Counted from the stretch's first letter, positions 10,781 to 24,255 are shown. The stretch is DNA of 64,000 nucleotides from Epiperipatus broadwayi (GCA_028023455.1 JAQFVV010006313.1:1124992-1188991); one strand, 5' to 3'. A program made the numbers and translations. Notes: generated by a model from the sequence alone, not told the origin.

Positions 10781-12339
10781 ATAAGTGCTAGTTTCTTGTT
10801 TTTTGGAAGAAAATTTGTTTTTTAAAAGTATAACTTAATGGATGGTGAAGTAAAATCTTTGAAGTGTTTGCTAATTGAATTTATGCCAGTTTGAATTTTA
10901 ATATTGCTGAGTTGAACAGGCAAAAGTTGCTGTTTTCCAGGACTGGGATATAGTAAACTCCATCTCCATCCTATATGATAAGGGCACCTTTTATGATGGA
11001 TATTTCTGCTATAGACCTGCTACACCGATGCTTCAATGGGAGATGTTCCTTATCCTACCAACAATAGCTGCTACTGTACCAGTCATCAAAAACCACCAAC
11101 AGATAAACTTTTACCAATAATTGTAAGTAAAAATTTCTTAGACCACAGCAATGAGCTTTAAAGAACTTTAATCCTTTAAAATCTAAAGCTATAGCTATAA
11201 TATAAATTTAAATGAACATTCAAAGCTAAGTTTAATTTCTAATTTTTTTTTGTATAAAGTAAATGTAGAGTCACCATGTAATATTTGCCTTATTCTCTGT
11301 AATATTAAATTTGTAAGACATATAATATTATTCTTGTTAAAATATGAAAATTAATAACCATTTTGTCAATTGAAATCTATCTTTTATTTTTATGCATGCA
11401 GTGATGCCTATGCTATTTTATAGATTTTAAGCATTAAAATTTCATTTTCTTATATGTCAAACATATCTTGAAACAGCGAGCATATTTTAGTAATTTTGCA
11501 TTGAATTTAAAAATATTTTTAACGTCAACCTAATCAATCTAGAATAATGTTTAACAATCTTAACCTGATTCACTCTTTTAAAATTTGATTAATTAATAGT
11601 AATATGTGATCGCTCTGTGATTCTTGTAATAATTAAGATAAATGTTAAATTTGATTTTTCATGTTTAGATATTATTGTTTGCAAATATTTTTGGATAATT
11701 AATTTGTAAAGGGAATAGGGATTTAAGCAATGGAGAAAACAACAGCTTCATGCTCCTAAATCAAAATACTTTAGATTGGTTTATATAAGTTGAAATTTAA
11801 GTTAAAGATAAGACACCCACTCATATCTTTATAAAAGTTGTTATCTTATGGCATGGCTTGATAGGTCTTTCTATTGGCAAAATCATGATATTGTTTGACT
11901 ATTATAAAAATTTCAAGGTATATTTGATATAGGTTATATAACCTGTCTTAAAAGTATTTACATAAACTTTCTATGCACTTAATAAATAATTACAACTTTA
12001 AAATTTTATGAGTATGATTTTAAAAGATAGGAGAATTCTAGCTGTAAGATATATTATTAAAGTTAATTTCATAATTCATAATTAATTATAATCCTTAAAA
12101 TATATGTCCCTCCATTAAGACCAGATTAGTGGTGCAAATTAATTGTTTATTAAACAGGATTATTAAGTTATTAATTGAGACCCTTTTTATTATACCATTA
12201 GTTTTAGATGCTTAAATTATGAATTAGCTTGTTAGCAGCACAAACATTAGTTAACTATTTTAAGGCACAATTAAGTATTTTTGTCATGTTTGTTATATCG
12301 CCTTTGTGCATTGCAAATGTATACTTATGATATATGTAC

Positions 12340-12341
<2 letters not shown>

Positions 12342-12402
<61 letters not shown>
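12342..12402. repeat. (TA)n microsatellite, about 61 bp
   Basis: Uninterrupted alternating TA after a GA-TATA start. The flank on the right (12,403-12,540) is more G+C-rich than its surroundings but was not identified. Confidence 0.97.
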
Positions 12403-12403
<1 letters not shown>

Positions 12404-14040
12404 CTAATCAAAATAAGCCAACAGCAGATACTGTCCCATCTGCATGGCTACCCACATCATGGTGGACATCAAATCACACCCAGGAGATCATATTCTTCAG
12501 ATAGAGACCTACATATAAAACTGGGGTCAGAACACAGAATCTTTAAATAAGCCTATCATGACATTTTATTAATTAATTTATTAGCAAGTATATCAGTTCC
12601 AAATGGACCATACATCTTATATGTGGAAATAATTGCTCATCCACACAGCCACCTCTTTAATAAAGTTGTGTAATGTGTCTATTGTGAATCATATCTAATG
12701 CTAAGTTAGCCTGTTCTCCCTTAGTAAAATATATTCAGATAACTATGATGATATCTGGTTTGATGGAATCTGATTTGCATCATTTTCAAGCTTTATTATT
12801 GTACATGAATCTTATTTAGCTTTAATGTACACAGCCACAACACTAACTCTGTAGTAATTAATATAGATTTTTGGTTAGCATTGTTACTTTATCAGTTAGT
12901 GAACCACAGCATAGAAAGAAATATTATTTGGCATATTACATTATCATAGGCATAAATTACTCACTGGGCATGAAGCTAATTGACATATTTAAACAAAATC
13001 ATATACTAAATTACTTGTAACTAATCTCATTTCATTGTCTAACACCTGTATGCATTCAATTAATTGTATTTTGATTTTTAATTGTCATTTATTTTATTTT
13101 ATTTTTCATTATTATTAATTATAATAAATTTATTAAAATTTACTTCATCTTCACGATCACTTTACAATATTCTCATTCTTTTAATTCATTGATTAAATAT
13201 GTTTGATATGCATTATAATTAAGATATTAATATTGCCTTAAGTTTGGCTTACTATTATAAACCCCAGTTTCATATTGCATGTGTGATTGGATTTTGGGTA
13301 TCATTCTTCTCCTTGTTCAGAGACAGCTCATGAATTAAAATAAGGCTATGGTATCACCTGAGAAATGTCATTCATAGGGTTTTAAGTAGCTTGGTTGGAC
13401 CTGAGACCTTCATATCCCAATTCAATCAGGTTTAGGCTCTTTCATCTGTATTCTGGATTTTGTTATATGAATGTATGAATATGAACATTACATTTTAATA
13501 CAACAATAATGATTAACTTACACCATAAAATAGTAATAAGAGTAGAATTGATAAGGGTGGGTCTTAGATTAATTTACTATTATTAAAACTTTTTTACAGC
13601 AATTTCATCTGACATAATTTGCAACTTGAATTTGGAAGCTAGGGAAATAAACATGCATTAAGATTAATTTAGTTATCAAAATTTTTCAGGTAACATGATT
13701 ATATTTGTAAATATTGATTTAGAACTTTGGTAAAATTTTACAAGAATTAGAATGAAAGTAAAAATGTAGGTCTTTTGATAAATATTTAAATTCTACTATA
13801 ATGTTCAATAGATTTTTGCAGATTAAGAAAATAAAGGTTGATAATAATGAAATATAAAAGTTCATACCTATGAATACTTTAGATGGATAGATGAAATTAA
13901 TTACAGAAGTAATATTAAATGAAAAAATATGTATATGTTTTAATATATATAAATACTATAAATATCTTTGAAATATTTATATATATATAAACATGTCAAA
14001 TATATATATATATATATATATATATTTGAAGTTTTTATTT
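12403..14040. other. No recognisable gene
   Basis: A+T-rich sequence with two G+C-richer patches (12,410-12,540 and 13,260-13,450) of unknown nature. A TA tract lies at 14,000-14,024. A 22-nt direct repeat around ATATCTTTGAAATATTTA occurs at about 13,960 and 14,179. Confidence 0.5.
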
Positions 14041-14157
14041 AGAGATCTGAGACTTGATCATTTAACAGAAGAACAATGCAGAGACTTCTCACCTCTCAAT
14101 GAAATATGGAGAGATGTAGATAAGAAATTGAAAGATTATTTTCAATGTAATGTTTGA
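14041..14157 (+). other. Candidate terminal coding exon, unidentified
   Basis: A 38-codon open frame follows TTTTTATTTAG, which resembles a pyrimidine tract plus AG splice acceptor, and ends in TGA at 14,157. An AATAAA poly(A)-signal-like hexamer lies at 14,164-14,169. The product includes LRLDHLTEEQCRDFSPLNEI and KKLKDYFQ, a balanced composition unlike the Phe/Ile/Tyr/Asn/Lys-rich translations of the surroundings. I do not recognise the family. It could be the last exon of a host gene, a scrap of a transposon or retrocopy, or chance: an open stretch of this length is not significant by itself. A second copy of the short repeat noted at 13,960 follows at 14,179. Confidence 0.22.
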
Positions 14158-17100
14158 TAAGAAAATAAATACCATAGATATCTTTGAAATATTTAAGAAA
14201 TTGAAATGATTCTGGAAAAACCTATTGCTTAAATAAATGCTGCTAGAGTAAATGTATTTCCATAAAATTATGAAAGACCAACAAAAAACTTACAAGTGAA
14301 ATGGGAATAAGAAAGTGTGTTAGTGAAATATGGAGAAGAGAAATTATATATAAAAGTAAAAATAGATATTTGGACTTATATATTAAACTGGGTGGGGTAG
14401 TAGATCGATTAAGAAACACAATATAGGATGAAATTTTCTCTTTAATCAAAATAGAAACTTGTCAAAATATGACATTATTAATTATTTATTATAAATTTGA
14501 TATAACTAATGCAATTTACATATTGCTCCACACTGATTCCTTAGGCAGAAAAGGATAATACTCAGAGGATACCTATGAGCAGGTCAAAGCTATATAAGAT
14601 ATATAACTGCAACCACATTTGATAAACACAGATATTCTTGACTGTTGAATTCAACACCTGGCATTCAAATCACTTTTTTGTTTTGCAGGTGCCAGTTAAC
14701 TACAAGTAGTTAACATGGGTAAACTAATTCAGGGTCCAAGAAATCCCAACTAGCTCAATTAAAAGAATAATATAATAAATTGCTGCTCTAACTTCTCTGC
14801 TAAATTGTTTTTTTAGTAGTATAATTAAAAGAAATTGACCAAAAAATACTAATTTGTAGAATAATTTATTTCAAATAAAATGTATAGTATAACTTGTAAA
14901 TAATTGTATAAATCTTTTAATTAAATATAAACAATGATTTATAATATCTCAGGCACACACATATTATAATAAAACATACAATAGTAATGTAATATAAACA
15001 TAAAGCATTAAAGATAAGTACAAAATATATAACACACATGCATTCTATCATATGAGCTATTGGTTTGCATAATTTATCAAAGTTCTACGGCTATTGGTTT
15101 ATTATATCAACCGGCACATAAATAGTTCATTTTATGCTGGCTATAGAGTTCATTTATTAGATTGACTCTGGGAGGCTTCAAAGATTGCAATGGCTCTCTT
15201 AATTTATATCAAGAATTGAAATAAGAAAATGTTATTACTATAGGATTTTTGAATGTGGTGGCTTCAAATTATTGACTGATGCATGTGTGTAATCCCAACC
15301 AGTTGGATTTTAGGCTTCTGGTGTTTTCCTGATGATTGTGGTTCCTAGCTACTCCTTACTCAAGGCAGTTAGACACTTCTGGTGGCTTTAAATTATTAAA
15401 CAGGCATTGCTTCTATCAAACAGACTGCTGATGTTCTTGTGGATGAAGGTTGGAGCCCATCACATGCCTTGAATGATGCTTAACACTGCATTGTATTCAT
15501 TGACTTTAGATACATGAATTACTCTAGCTATGTAAAAAAGACTAGATATGTAAATCTTTAGATTTATGAATGATTGACAAAATTTTTGCCCCTATTTATA
15601 TGGTCTTGTTGGTATCCCTTTTTTAATTAGTTTTTAAATTCATCCATTGCTTTTGTTGATTAAATTTTTAAGATGTGTTTAATTAATCCTATTGTTTATG
15701 GATTTTATTTAGTGGCCATTGCTAATTCCATTTTTACATAGATTATGAGTATATGCAATCTTTGAGGAAAATTTTTACTTATAAACTTTCATTTATTTTT
15801 AATATTTAACTTTTATATTTTATTTTTAACACACACACATTTTACTATTTCTTTATGTTTGCAATCAATTTGTTATTTATGCACACATATATTTTATTTC
15901 AAGTAAATAAATACAAAAAAATATTTTTTTTTTAGTTTTTAAGATTTTTTCTTTAGTATTTTATTTTTTTTCAATTACACTCTTCCTCAGGCTAACTGCA
16001 TTTTCTTTTAATAAAATTAATTTTCTAAATACACTTTCTTAATTTATGCTAAAGTTTAGTTTATCCCAAGTTAAATTTTCTCCTCTTTATTTACTCTTTG
16101 ATTCATAAAACTTTATGAATTGACTTTTAACAAACTGTTTTAAATAACAAAAAACTTCTTAAACTTTTATAGATTTTTTTTTCAAATGAGATATTCTAAT
16201 TTCAAAATCTTTCCATTATTTAAATATCCAATTTTAATTTAATAGTTGCAAACAACAATTTATATGGAGTGCTATTCATTAGTGGTACAACAACTCTATT
16301 ATTTTAGTATACCAATATACAAATAAATAGATAACCATGTATTATGTCAATTACAAATTGATTTCATGTTAAAATAAAATAAATAATTGCTCTAAACATA
16401 TACAAATGAAAAATATATGTACATATTTGAGTTATAATAATAAATAAAATAAAATAACAATAAGTTATGAAAAATAAAAACAAAGCAATATGCTATGGAA
16501 CTTAAGTAATTTAAAGATTATATTTATTTATATGGCAGTAGAATTGATCAAATTCAAGATTTATGATATCTTTATTCAAAAAATTATTATACATATTGTT
16601 GAACAGAATAGAAATTACAATTTTAGTGAATTAGAATGAAAATGTTTAAATTGAAAAACATTGTGAATATTTTTTTTGTATAAAGTTGTTTCTTGATACA
16701 TAACTTGGGGCAAATTAGAGCTAATAATAACAGCAATGACAGTAATAATGATGATAATTATGAAGAAAATGTTGTCAACACATTAAGATTTTCATTTTTG
16801 GATAGTTATTTTTATAAAATATAGTAATTTTATCCATAGGCCTTACTTCATAAATTGTTTAATAGAAAATTATATTTAAATATTAATCTATTAGGGGCTC
16901 TTGTAATACATTTTTAATTATTTTTGCAAATATATGTATTCAGTTTTAAAATATTTAATTATTTAATATTTATGACATTAAAAATGTTTTTATTTAAAAA
17001 TATAAAAAAATAACAATGTAAAATTGATAGAAAAAAAGATAAATAAATAATCATTAACATCAAATTGTTAAAAATCTTATTTTATTCTATATTTTTGTTT

Positions 17101-20100
17101 TCTAGGGACTTTGTGCAGTACATAAAAGCATTTTTATAAACTTAAAATAAGTACTGACCAGGAATTTTCAATAGGTAAATAATACTAGCATCTATTTTAT
17201 AGTTGTTGTTTTTTATTGAGTAAATAAATTTTTGAATCAATATGCTGCATAAAAATGTTTTTCAACTTCAAATTATTTTTATGATCTATATCTTTCAAAT
17301 TAGCAAGTAATAACTCATAAGAGTCTAAGGTTACACTTTTTTGAATTTCAACACTCTTTATATATATTCATATTTATTTCAGAGCATATGTCTCTCAATA
17401 AACTAGTATTAAGTCATAGTCTATTACTTACATAGACTATATATGTAATATCATAAAGAAGGAACAAACCTTCAGACATGCACTTTTACAAATTTAAATG
17501 TACTCATCCATGAACATCAGTTTAAAAAGCATAATTGTATACTTATGCATAGAGCTCATCTAAATATTGAAGTTATATAATGTGCTTATATATATTCTTC
17601 ATTTGTATCTAAATATTTTTAAACTATATTATGAAGAAAATAAAAAAATTGTTAAATTTACTAAAGACACATGTATGTGTGTGTGTAGTATGTATCAGAA
17701 AGAGTTAGCTGAGATTAATAAATAATTAGTAATGTTTAAATGTGTAACAGATTCTAAAAATTCTGGTAAAAAAAATAATAATTAAAAATTCAGTTAATTC
17801 AAATTTCTAAATATAAGGCAGATTAATTATAGGTCATAGGCACATTTATAATTGTTATTGAAACCATATCTAATTAATAAAAAAATAAAATAATTATTTT
17901 GTATTATATATTTGCAGGAATGTTTACAATGTTTTGCCTTGTAATAAAAAAGTTATTAGTTGATTACCACATTTTTATCTACAAATGCCAAATTTCTTCC
18001 ACTCCAATAGAGCACAATATTCATTTTAAATAAATATATAATGATTAGCAATTAATATTTATTAAGGCAGATGTCTATAAAAATTGTATATGTTATTCTG
18101 TATGGTTAGTTATTTAAAAAGATACAAACGACTAATTGTTGCCATTTAAGAATCCACTTATCAAATTATTTCATTATAAATGCTTCAGACTGCTTTATTT
18201 GGTATCTAAATACATTTATAAATATTTATTTTTTATACAACACAGTATTTATTGTACTGTATTCGAAAGTAAACTAATATTTATACATGCTTATTGGTGA
18301 AAGTCCACGTTGATTTATATTAACAACATGAATAAATATTAATTTACTTTCAAATATATTGCAATAAACTATGCACTGCATAATATATATATTTAGATTC
18401 TAAATTATACATTAATTGCAGGTGATTAAAAATAAGATAAAATTTCTCTCCTGTAATATGTGAATTAAGTTTGTACAATTTGAACATTGTTCAAAAAACA
18501 TCACCCCTATAATAAACTCAAGCCCTGAATAATGCTCAGTAAGCCAAGAATGATTTATACATAGAAAAGGTTGAAGGGCAAGTGATTTAATTGTTCTTTA
18601 AAATTGTTGCTTGTCATTGAGAGTGTCAATTTATATTAAACAGCTCCCGAATGTATCAGAATAATATTGGGCTGTATAAAAAATAAATACTTATCTATCT
18701 GCTTTATTGCAAATATTTTGTAATGGTTGGAGAATCCGTCGTTTTAAAAAAAATGAAAAGACTGAGAAAGGTACTAGTAATCTATGTTATATTTTGATTA
18801 TATTGAAAAATAAATAAGAGGAAATTCATGAAAAATAATATAATAACAGATTTTTGCTTTTAGTTTTGACAATAATGTTTATCAAACATTCCAAAGCATT
18901 TAATGTGTTCATTTAATTTAATTATAAACTGTAATTGTAGTTTTGTGATTATAGTTATTTAGTATTAACAATAGAAACAATATTGCTAAAATGAATAAAA
19001 ACATTTTTTTTCATCCCTGATTAGTATTTTAAAAAACCTGACAACAATTTTTTCCCTCTAACTGATAGGTTATTCAGGTTTTTTTTCTATATTGTGCAAC
19101 ATCTATAAAATTAAAGATAGCAATAACGTAGCAGTAACATTGGACCACTTACCTGTTAGAAGTATTATAGTTTTTCATTAGTCCTGAAAGAAAAGTGTTT
19201 TTTTTTTAAAAAAAAATAATAAATAAATGAAAGCTGTGTATTAAGTTAGCTTTAAAATAATGCAGCTTTTCTTATCAAGAAACAATATTTATTTTATGAA
19301 AGCTATAAATAATGTACCAAAATTCAGATATTCGAAAATAGATTTTAATCATATAGTACATAAATGAAAGAAGTAAGTTCAACTGCCATACACTTAAATT
19401 TATATATTTCGTGTTTCCTTATTAGAAAAGTGAGAATAAAAATAGTCGATTATTCTCAGTGTGATTATATCGATTTATATTAATAATTAATATTGAAGCT
19501 ACAATTAAAACATATATTATGTAAAAGTCATCAATGTTGAGAATAAAACTAGCAGATTAGTTTAGGATTATAAAAAACAATTTACAGATTTTGAAACATT
19601 CAAAACATCATCAAAAAAATCCTAAGCTTCTTCAGGATTAAGTTGTTCTTAAAAGTCATAATGGTTTTTAAAATAATAATGGAGAATGTGTTATATTATT
19701 TTCATTCATTAAATTTTATTATCATTTGGATTTAATTACCTGGTGAATGGCTTATAAGCTTATAAACAGTTAATAAGTTGTAAATTAATTTATTAATAAC
19801 ACATTGCTAGTATTTTTTTCCATATTTTTGAACATATTGTTAGTAGATTGAGCAAAAGGTTGAATGAGTAATCTTTATAATAATAATAAAAAATCTATTG
19901 TGATTTTATTTTGGTATTCAATGCCTGTTCTTCAAACTATTTTTACAGACATTCAAGAATTTTCTACAAAAGTAATAACTAGTGGCATCATAAAATCTTA
20001 CTCATTTTTGTCGTGACAAATGCAATACGAGAGCTGTTATGAAGCATTATAAAATAATAATGGGTTACATAAATTGAAGAACAATTTGAAAGTATCTTTG

Positions 20101-20470
20101 GCCAACCAATTAGTTAATACTGTTTCTAGAAAGTGAATTAAAAAAAGTGTTTCCATAATTTGTTGGTCTATTAATATTTTTCAGTCTATCATGATATAGA
20201 CAAGACATCTTATTCTTAACTTAATTCTGGTAATATTTTATGTTTCAAAGCCAAACTTTATTGAGCAACAAGCAAAGTTTCATCAATAAGATAAAAATAA
20301 TATAGTCAGCATTGACTTGCAATTCAAATGTGTACATAGGTATGCAACGTTATAGTTCAATTATCTTTCAAAAAACCTAATTTTATTCATACCCCAATAA
20401 CAAGGATGAGTGAATAAGTTTGCAAAAATAACAATGTATACAATTGGAGAGTGGCTCAAAGCAGTCCAAC
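14158..20470. other. Long gene-free, A+T-rich stretch
   Basis: Six kilobases in which I see no coding frame of meaningful composition, no RNA gene and no named mobile element. Local features are only homopolymer and TA runs, and one short imperfect inverted repeat (AAAGTAAACTAATATTTAT at about 18,266 against ATAAATATTAATTTACTTT at about 18,333). Confidence 0.55.
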
Positions 20471-20830
20471 CACCTTAATCAATAAATAGCTTGTTACAAG
20501 TATATTAAGTTTGATCAAAGAAAAAGCAATCAAGGAGATGCCTCATCCATTCAAGGCAAAATCTATGCAGGAGAAACAACACTCAACTTGACTGGCAGGT
20601 CCCTAAACTCTCCACTCTGACCCAATCCATGCCCAAAACAGCCAGAACTCCACTTAGCAAGAACCCAGACCCACTCCTATGGACAAGGTTAATTCACATT
20701 GGGCTTCCCGTAAGTGCGTTTGATTTATCTGGGTGTCCTGTTAGTTCAGATAATCATGAACACTAACTGAGTCAAAGATTGCTGCTAGAACCATGCCTGG
20801 TCATCCCCTTTCTGGGTTTGGCGATCGAAA
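20471..20830. other. G+C-richer island of unknown origin
   Basis: About 350 bp, clearly richer in G and C than its surroundings, with sharp edges near 20,510 and 20,830. One plus frame reads QGKIYAGETTLNLTGRSLNS, protein-like but not recognised, and broken by stops soon after. Most likely a mobile-element fragment; I cannot name it. Confidence 0.35.
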
Positions 20831-21714
20831 AAATTAGAATATTTTTCAGTATTTGCAAACGTCTGTAAAAGTAAATGTAGTTAATCTTTAATTGCAATCA
20901 TTTGTGTTTCCTAAAATTCAAATTGAAATTCCCTAGAAAAAAAATATAATGAAATCTTTTGTGATACAAACTTTAGTAAAAAGTATACTAATTGAAGGAA
21001 TGGGATGTGTTTTTATAGAAAGGGAAACATACATTGACTAACTCAATCACTAATTGATTTAAATAAATTATTTTAATATTTAAAGTTTTTTCTACAGGCA
21101 AAAAAAACCATTGAGATTTGAATAACAAGTCATATATTAAACAGCATTTATTTTTACATTAGAATTATATGAGTCAGTGGAGAAATAGTCATGTTAGTGT
21201 GTTGCTGAGAAAACAATTGTTTTTCGTTAAAGTTTACTTTCAGCGTTTCCCAACCTTTTTTGGCTCGCGTACCACTTGCTAGTACATCACGCTAAATTGT
21301 ACCACTTCATAAAAATGATTGTATTTCGTGAAATTTGTTATTGCGAGTATGTTATTTTATTTGCATTATATATGTTATAGGGTGACCAAGTATGTGTTCA
21401 CATCACATAATGAGACAAATTACATTGAAACACGCCTAAACGTCACGTCGGATTATAAACTTACTGAAATTATAAACTCACTACAACATATATATATATA
21501 TGTATTTGTTCAAAGTTTCATATTTATCTACTATTTTGTCATATTTCGTTTACTAATAAATGGTTTTAATAAAAACACAAAATTATAAAAAAACAATTAA
21601 TATATTTTCTTATCATAATCAAATATTTTTATAAAATAAATTTAATGAGATCCTTGTACTTGTTTCGAAGAACATAATTTTTTGAAATTTGGTTCAAAAA
21701 ATGCGTTCAATCAG

Positions 21715-22003
21715 TTTTTTTTTTTTGTTTTTTTTTAAGAAAAATTTTATTCTATAGCTATATTGAATGTTATAAATACAAAAATAATATCAATTACATA
21801 TCCATTTGAAGTAAAGTAGATCCAACCTTCTGCCATGTTGCTCTTGTGATATAGCTTGGAGCAATTAGTTGGTCCTTTTTCATGATTTTCTCCATGATAT
21901 TCTTAAATTCAGTCCCATATGGATCTCTCATTCCTTCAATTGTGACTTTACATCTGACACACCACAGGGCATATTTCACGAAAATTGCAAGTCTTATGTC
22001 CGT
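21715..22003 (-). pseudogene. Processed retrocopy of an unidentified cellular mRNA
   Basis: The block is absent from the matching position of hAT copy 2 and is flanked by direct repeats of 17 bp with two mismatches: AAAATGCGTTCAATCAG at 21,698-21,714 and AAAATACGTTCAATCTG at 22,004-22,020. Read on the minus strand, it opens into coding sequence (DIRLAIFVKYALWCVRCKV, then TIEGMRDPYGTEFKNIMEKI, then APSYITRATWQKVGSTLLQM) and ends in TAA at about 21,794. An AATAAA signal follows at 21,746-21,751, then a poly(A) run reaching the left repeat. This is the structure of a 5'-truncated mRNA reverse-transcribed and inserted by target-primed retrotransposition. The reading frame is still open for about 68 codons, so the insertion is fairly young. 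I do not recognise the protein. Only its C-terminal end is present; it is not expected to be expressed. Confidence 0.82.
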
Positions 22004-22029
22004 AAAATACGTTCAATCTGTTTTGATAC

Positions 22030-22520
22030 TTTTTTTTTTTTTAAAAATATATGAATAAAAAACTCTTTCTACTAATTACGTACTAGTAAACGGTAATAAT
22101 AAATTAAGAGCTTTCTCAGAAAGTTGTTCATATTCTTTAATGTTTAATCAAAAATTCATTAGATTGTGTCGTTTGAATTCTACTTGTAAAGTTCTGTTAC
22201 ATGATAAATCTATTAAATTTTCCTTATCCTTTATTGATAACGATGTAGCTTTTTCTAAATTTTCTTCATAGAAGGGGTTTGAAATCCAATTATCATTTGT
22301 GTTTTTGGGTTTTGGAAAATATTCCATGAAAGTCAATTTTAATCCTGTTAAATGTGCTATTATATTTTTTATCTTGAGACAGACTAACCTTATTTTCAAA
22401 GAAAAAAATATGTAGAGTTTCGAATACTTTCGGTTGATTGTTTTCGATACACAGTTTCCAAAAATCTAATTTATTAATTATACTTTCAATTTTATCATTA
22501 ACATTAAAGATCGTTATCGA
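22030..22520 (-). pseudogene. hAT transposase C-terminal fragment (copy 1)
   Basis: Minus-strand translation reads IKNIIAHLTGLKLTFMEYFP, then NPFYEENLEKATSLSIKDKE and LIDLSCNRTLQVEFKRHNLM, followed in shifted frames by remnants matching the hAT dimerisation region of ZBED5/FAM200-like proteins. An intact hAT transposase has an N-terminal BED finger and a catalytic DDE/RNase H-like core. Neither is present, so this is an internal-deletion derivative. Copy 2 encodes nearly the same segment in a better preserved frame. The longest open part here is 22,148-22,399. Without the catalytic domain it cannot move the element. Confidence 0.85.
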
Positions 22521-22724
22521 CTGTACATATTAACAACTTTACTGTATAATATTATTAATTAAAATATTTTTTATGAATTATAGGAAAAAAAACATTTCTA
22601 TGATATTTTTATGATTTAATTTTTTATTTCATTTATGTCCGCCATTATTGATTATTTTTCGTGTACCACCAACCAGCAACTCACGTACCACCAGTGGTAC
22701 GCGTACCAGGGTTGGGAAACACTG

Positions 22725-23910
22725 ACTTATATGATTACCCCAACTAATTACTATCATACATTAAATAAATTATCTAAGAAAGAAATATTGGACACAGATT
22801 AAAATTGTAACCCTAACTTTTTCATCTATGAGTGATCACGAATCTGATAAAAGACAATAACCTATACCATTGACTCTTAAATATTATAGAAAGTATTGTC
22901 AGAACAATACTCAAATATATATATATATATTACCTTTGAAGATAATAAAATAGATTCTACCTAAATAATAACTTCTATTTGAGTAGAGAATCTTTCTTCG
23001 CGGCAACTACTGTCCAGCTGCATTCAAAGAATATTGTTGCGTATCGCTTTGTTTTGCATAGATCTTCGTTAAAAAAAGATTAGTTTGCTCAGACAATAGA
23101 AATTATTACCAGACTTTGCAAAGGAATTCTCCACATTGTTCCCGATATACACATATAATCTTATGAATTATCCATTGAATAAGAAATTAAGTTGAAATAA
23201 TTGTAAAATAGTTTATTAAAAAGGGTAAATATTGTACTTAAATATTCCAAGATATATAATTGACCACAAGAATGGTTAATATGATTTATTTATTTTTAAT
23301 CAATGATAGTTTAAATTAAAATGCGATTTGAAATTTTATTGAATTCTCACTTTCTTTCCACCTTTTCCAGTGTGTCTTTTGTTTTACAATCGTCATTAGC
23401 TGCTAATGAAAACTTTGTTTGTTTTTTTTATATTTATATCCAAGCTATGAATAAAAATAAATATTATAAAATGATTATTATAGCTCAAGGCGGCTAATTT
23501 CACTGAGAGTATATCATTTACTCTGGATCAATGTAGCTTGGATTAATTATTTATTTTAATCTGATATGTAATCAAAGTTGAATTTCGATTTTTGAATTGT
23601 ACTTATTAATCTATGAATAATAATAGAAATGCTAATAAATAATTGTTAGCTGAAAGTCTTCTCATATAGATTTTTTTGGAAAGGTAAAGAATATGATTTA
23701 AAGAAATATGATCTAAATAAATTAAAACTTGAAGCAGCTAAAGAGCTAAAAAAATAATGTTTCTACATTCTCAAGGATTAATTATCAGTGTCTTAAATAC
23801 AGGAATAGACTTCATAATGTTAAACTTAACAAAAATGGAATTTTAAACCAGAGACTTTGATAAAACTTTTAATGGTTAAAATGGGTAATTGCCTGAAAGA
23901 TGGTAATAGT
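22725..23910. other. No recognisable gene
   Basis: A+T-rich. CpG is somewhat more frequent around 22,990-23,600 than in the first 18 kb. No coding or repeat signature. Confidence 0.5.
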
Positions 23911-24140
23911 TATGTATTTATTATAATTTTATATTTTAATGTTTTATATGTGTGTTATTGTATAATAAATATTTTTTGTTAGTTATTAATCAGAACTGTG
24001 TCTCTTCTCATAAGTTCTTATCATTTATGTATTTATTATAATTTTATATTTTAATGTTTTATATGTGTGTTATTGTATAATAAATATTTTTTGTTAGTTA
24101 TTAATCAGAACTGTGTCTCTTCTTATAAGTTCTTATCATT
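23911..24140. repeat. 115-bp tandem duplication, two nearly identical copies
   Basis: TATGTATTTATTATAATTTT starts at 23,911 and again at 24,026. The copies are almost identical over 115 bp to TTCTTATCATTTA (one C/T difference near the end of each). Near-identity marks a recent local duplication. Confidence 0.93.
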
Positions 24141-24255
24141 TAAAAAAATAAATTTTATAATAGCTAGAGAGATAAGAATTCATATTCTATAGAAATATTA
24201 CCAAATTCACCACTTCCTTTATTTTTTTTTGTAATATCTTATATAAATGCAATTT

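Larger units (their letters stand above)
8764..12341. other. Gene-poor, strongly CpG-depleted sequence
   Basis: No gene, RNA or named repeat was recognised, apart from the short items listed separately. I counted only four CpG dinucleotides between about 8820 and 10800. Slightly more G+C-rich patches (about 10,930-11,110) show no protein similarity that I recognise. Confidence 0.55.
21241..22724 (-). mobile_element. hAT copy 1, internally deleted, with nested retrocopy
   Basis: The ends are inverted repeats. The left starts CAGCGTTTCCCAACC; the right, read inward, starts CAGTGTTTCCCAACC. This CAGNGNTTCCCAACC end is typical of animal hAT elements. Just inside both ends is sequence reading GTACCAC or its complement. 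The interior carries a C-terminal hAT transposase remnant on the minus strand. A second copy of the same family lies at 45,845-46,895; copy 1 is longer mainly because of a ~290-bp retrocopy at 21,715-22,003. No exact 8-bp target duplication is left (TTTACTTT before, ACTTATAT after). The element lacks most of the transposase and is non-autonomous. Confidence 0.9.

Noticed and set aside
21319-21588. An 89-codon plus-strand open frame inside hAT copy 1.
   Set aside because: It lies in the non-coding 3' part of the element; composition is Phe/Tyr/Ile-rich, and hAT copy 2 does not preserve it.
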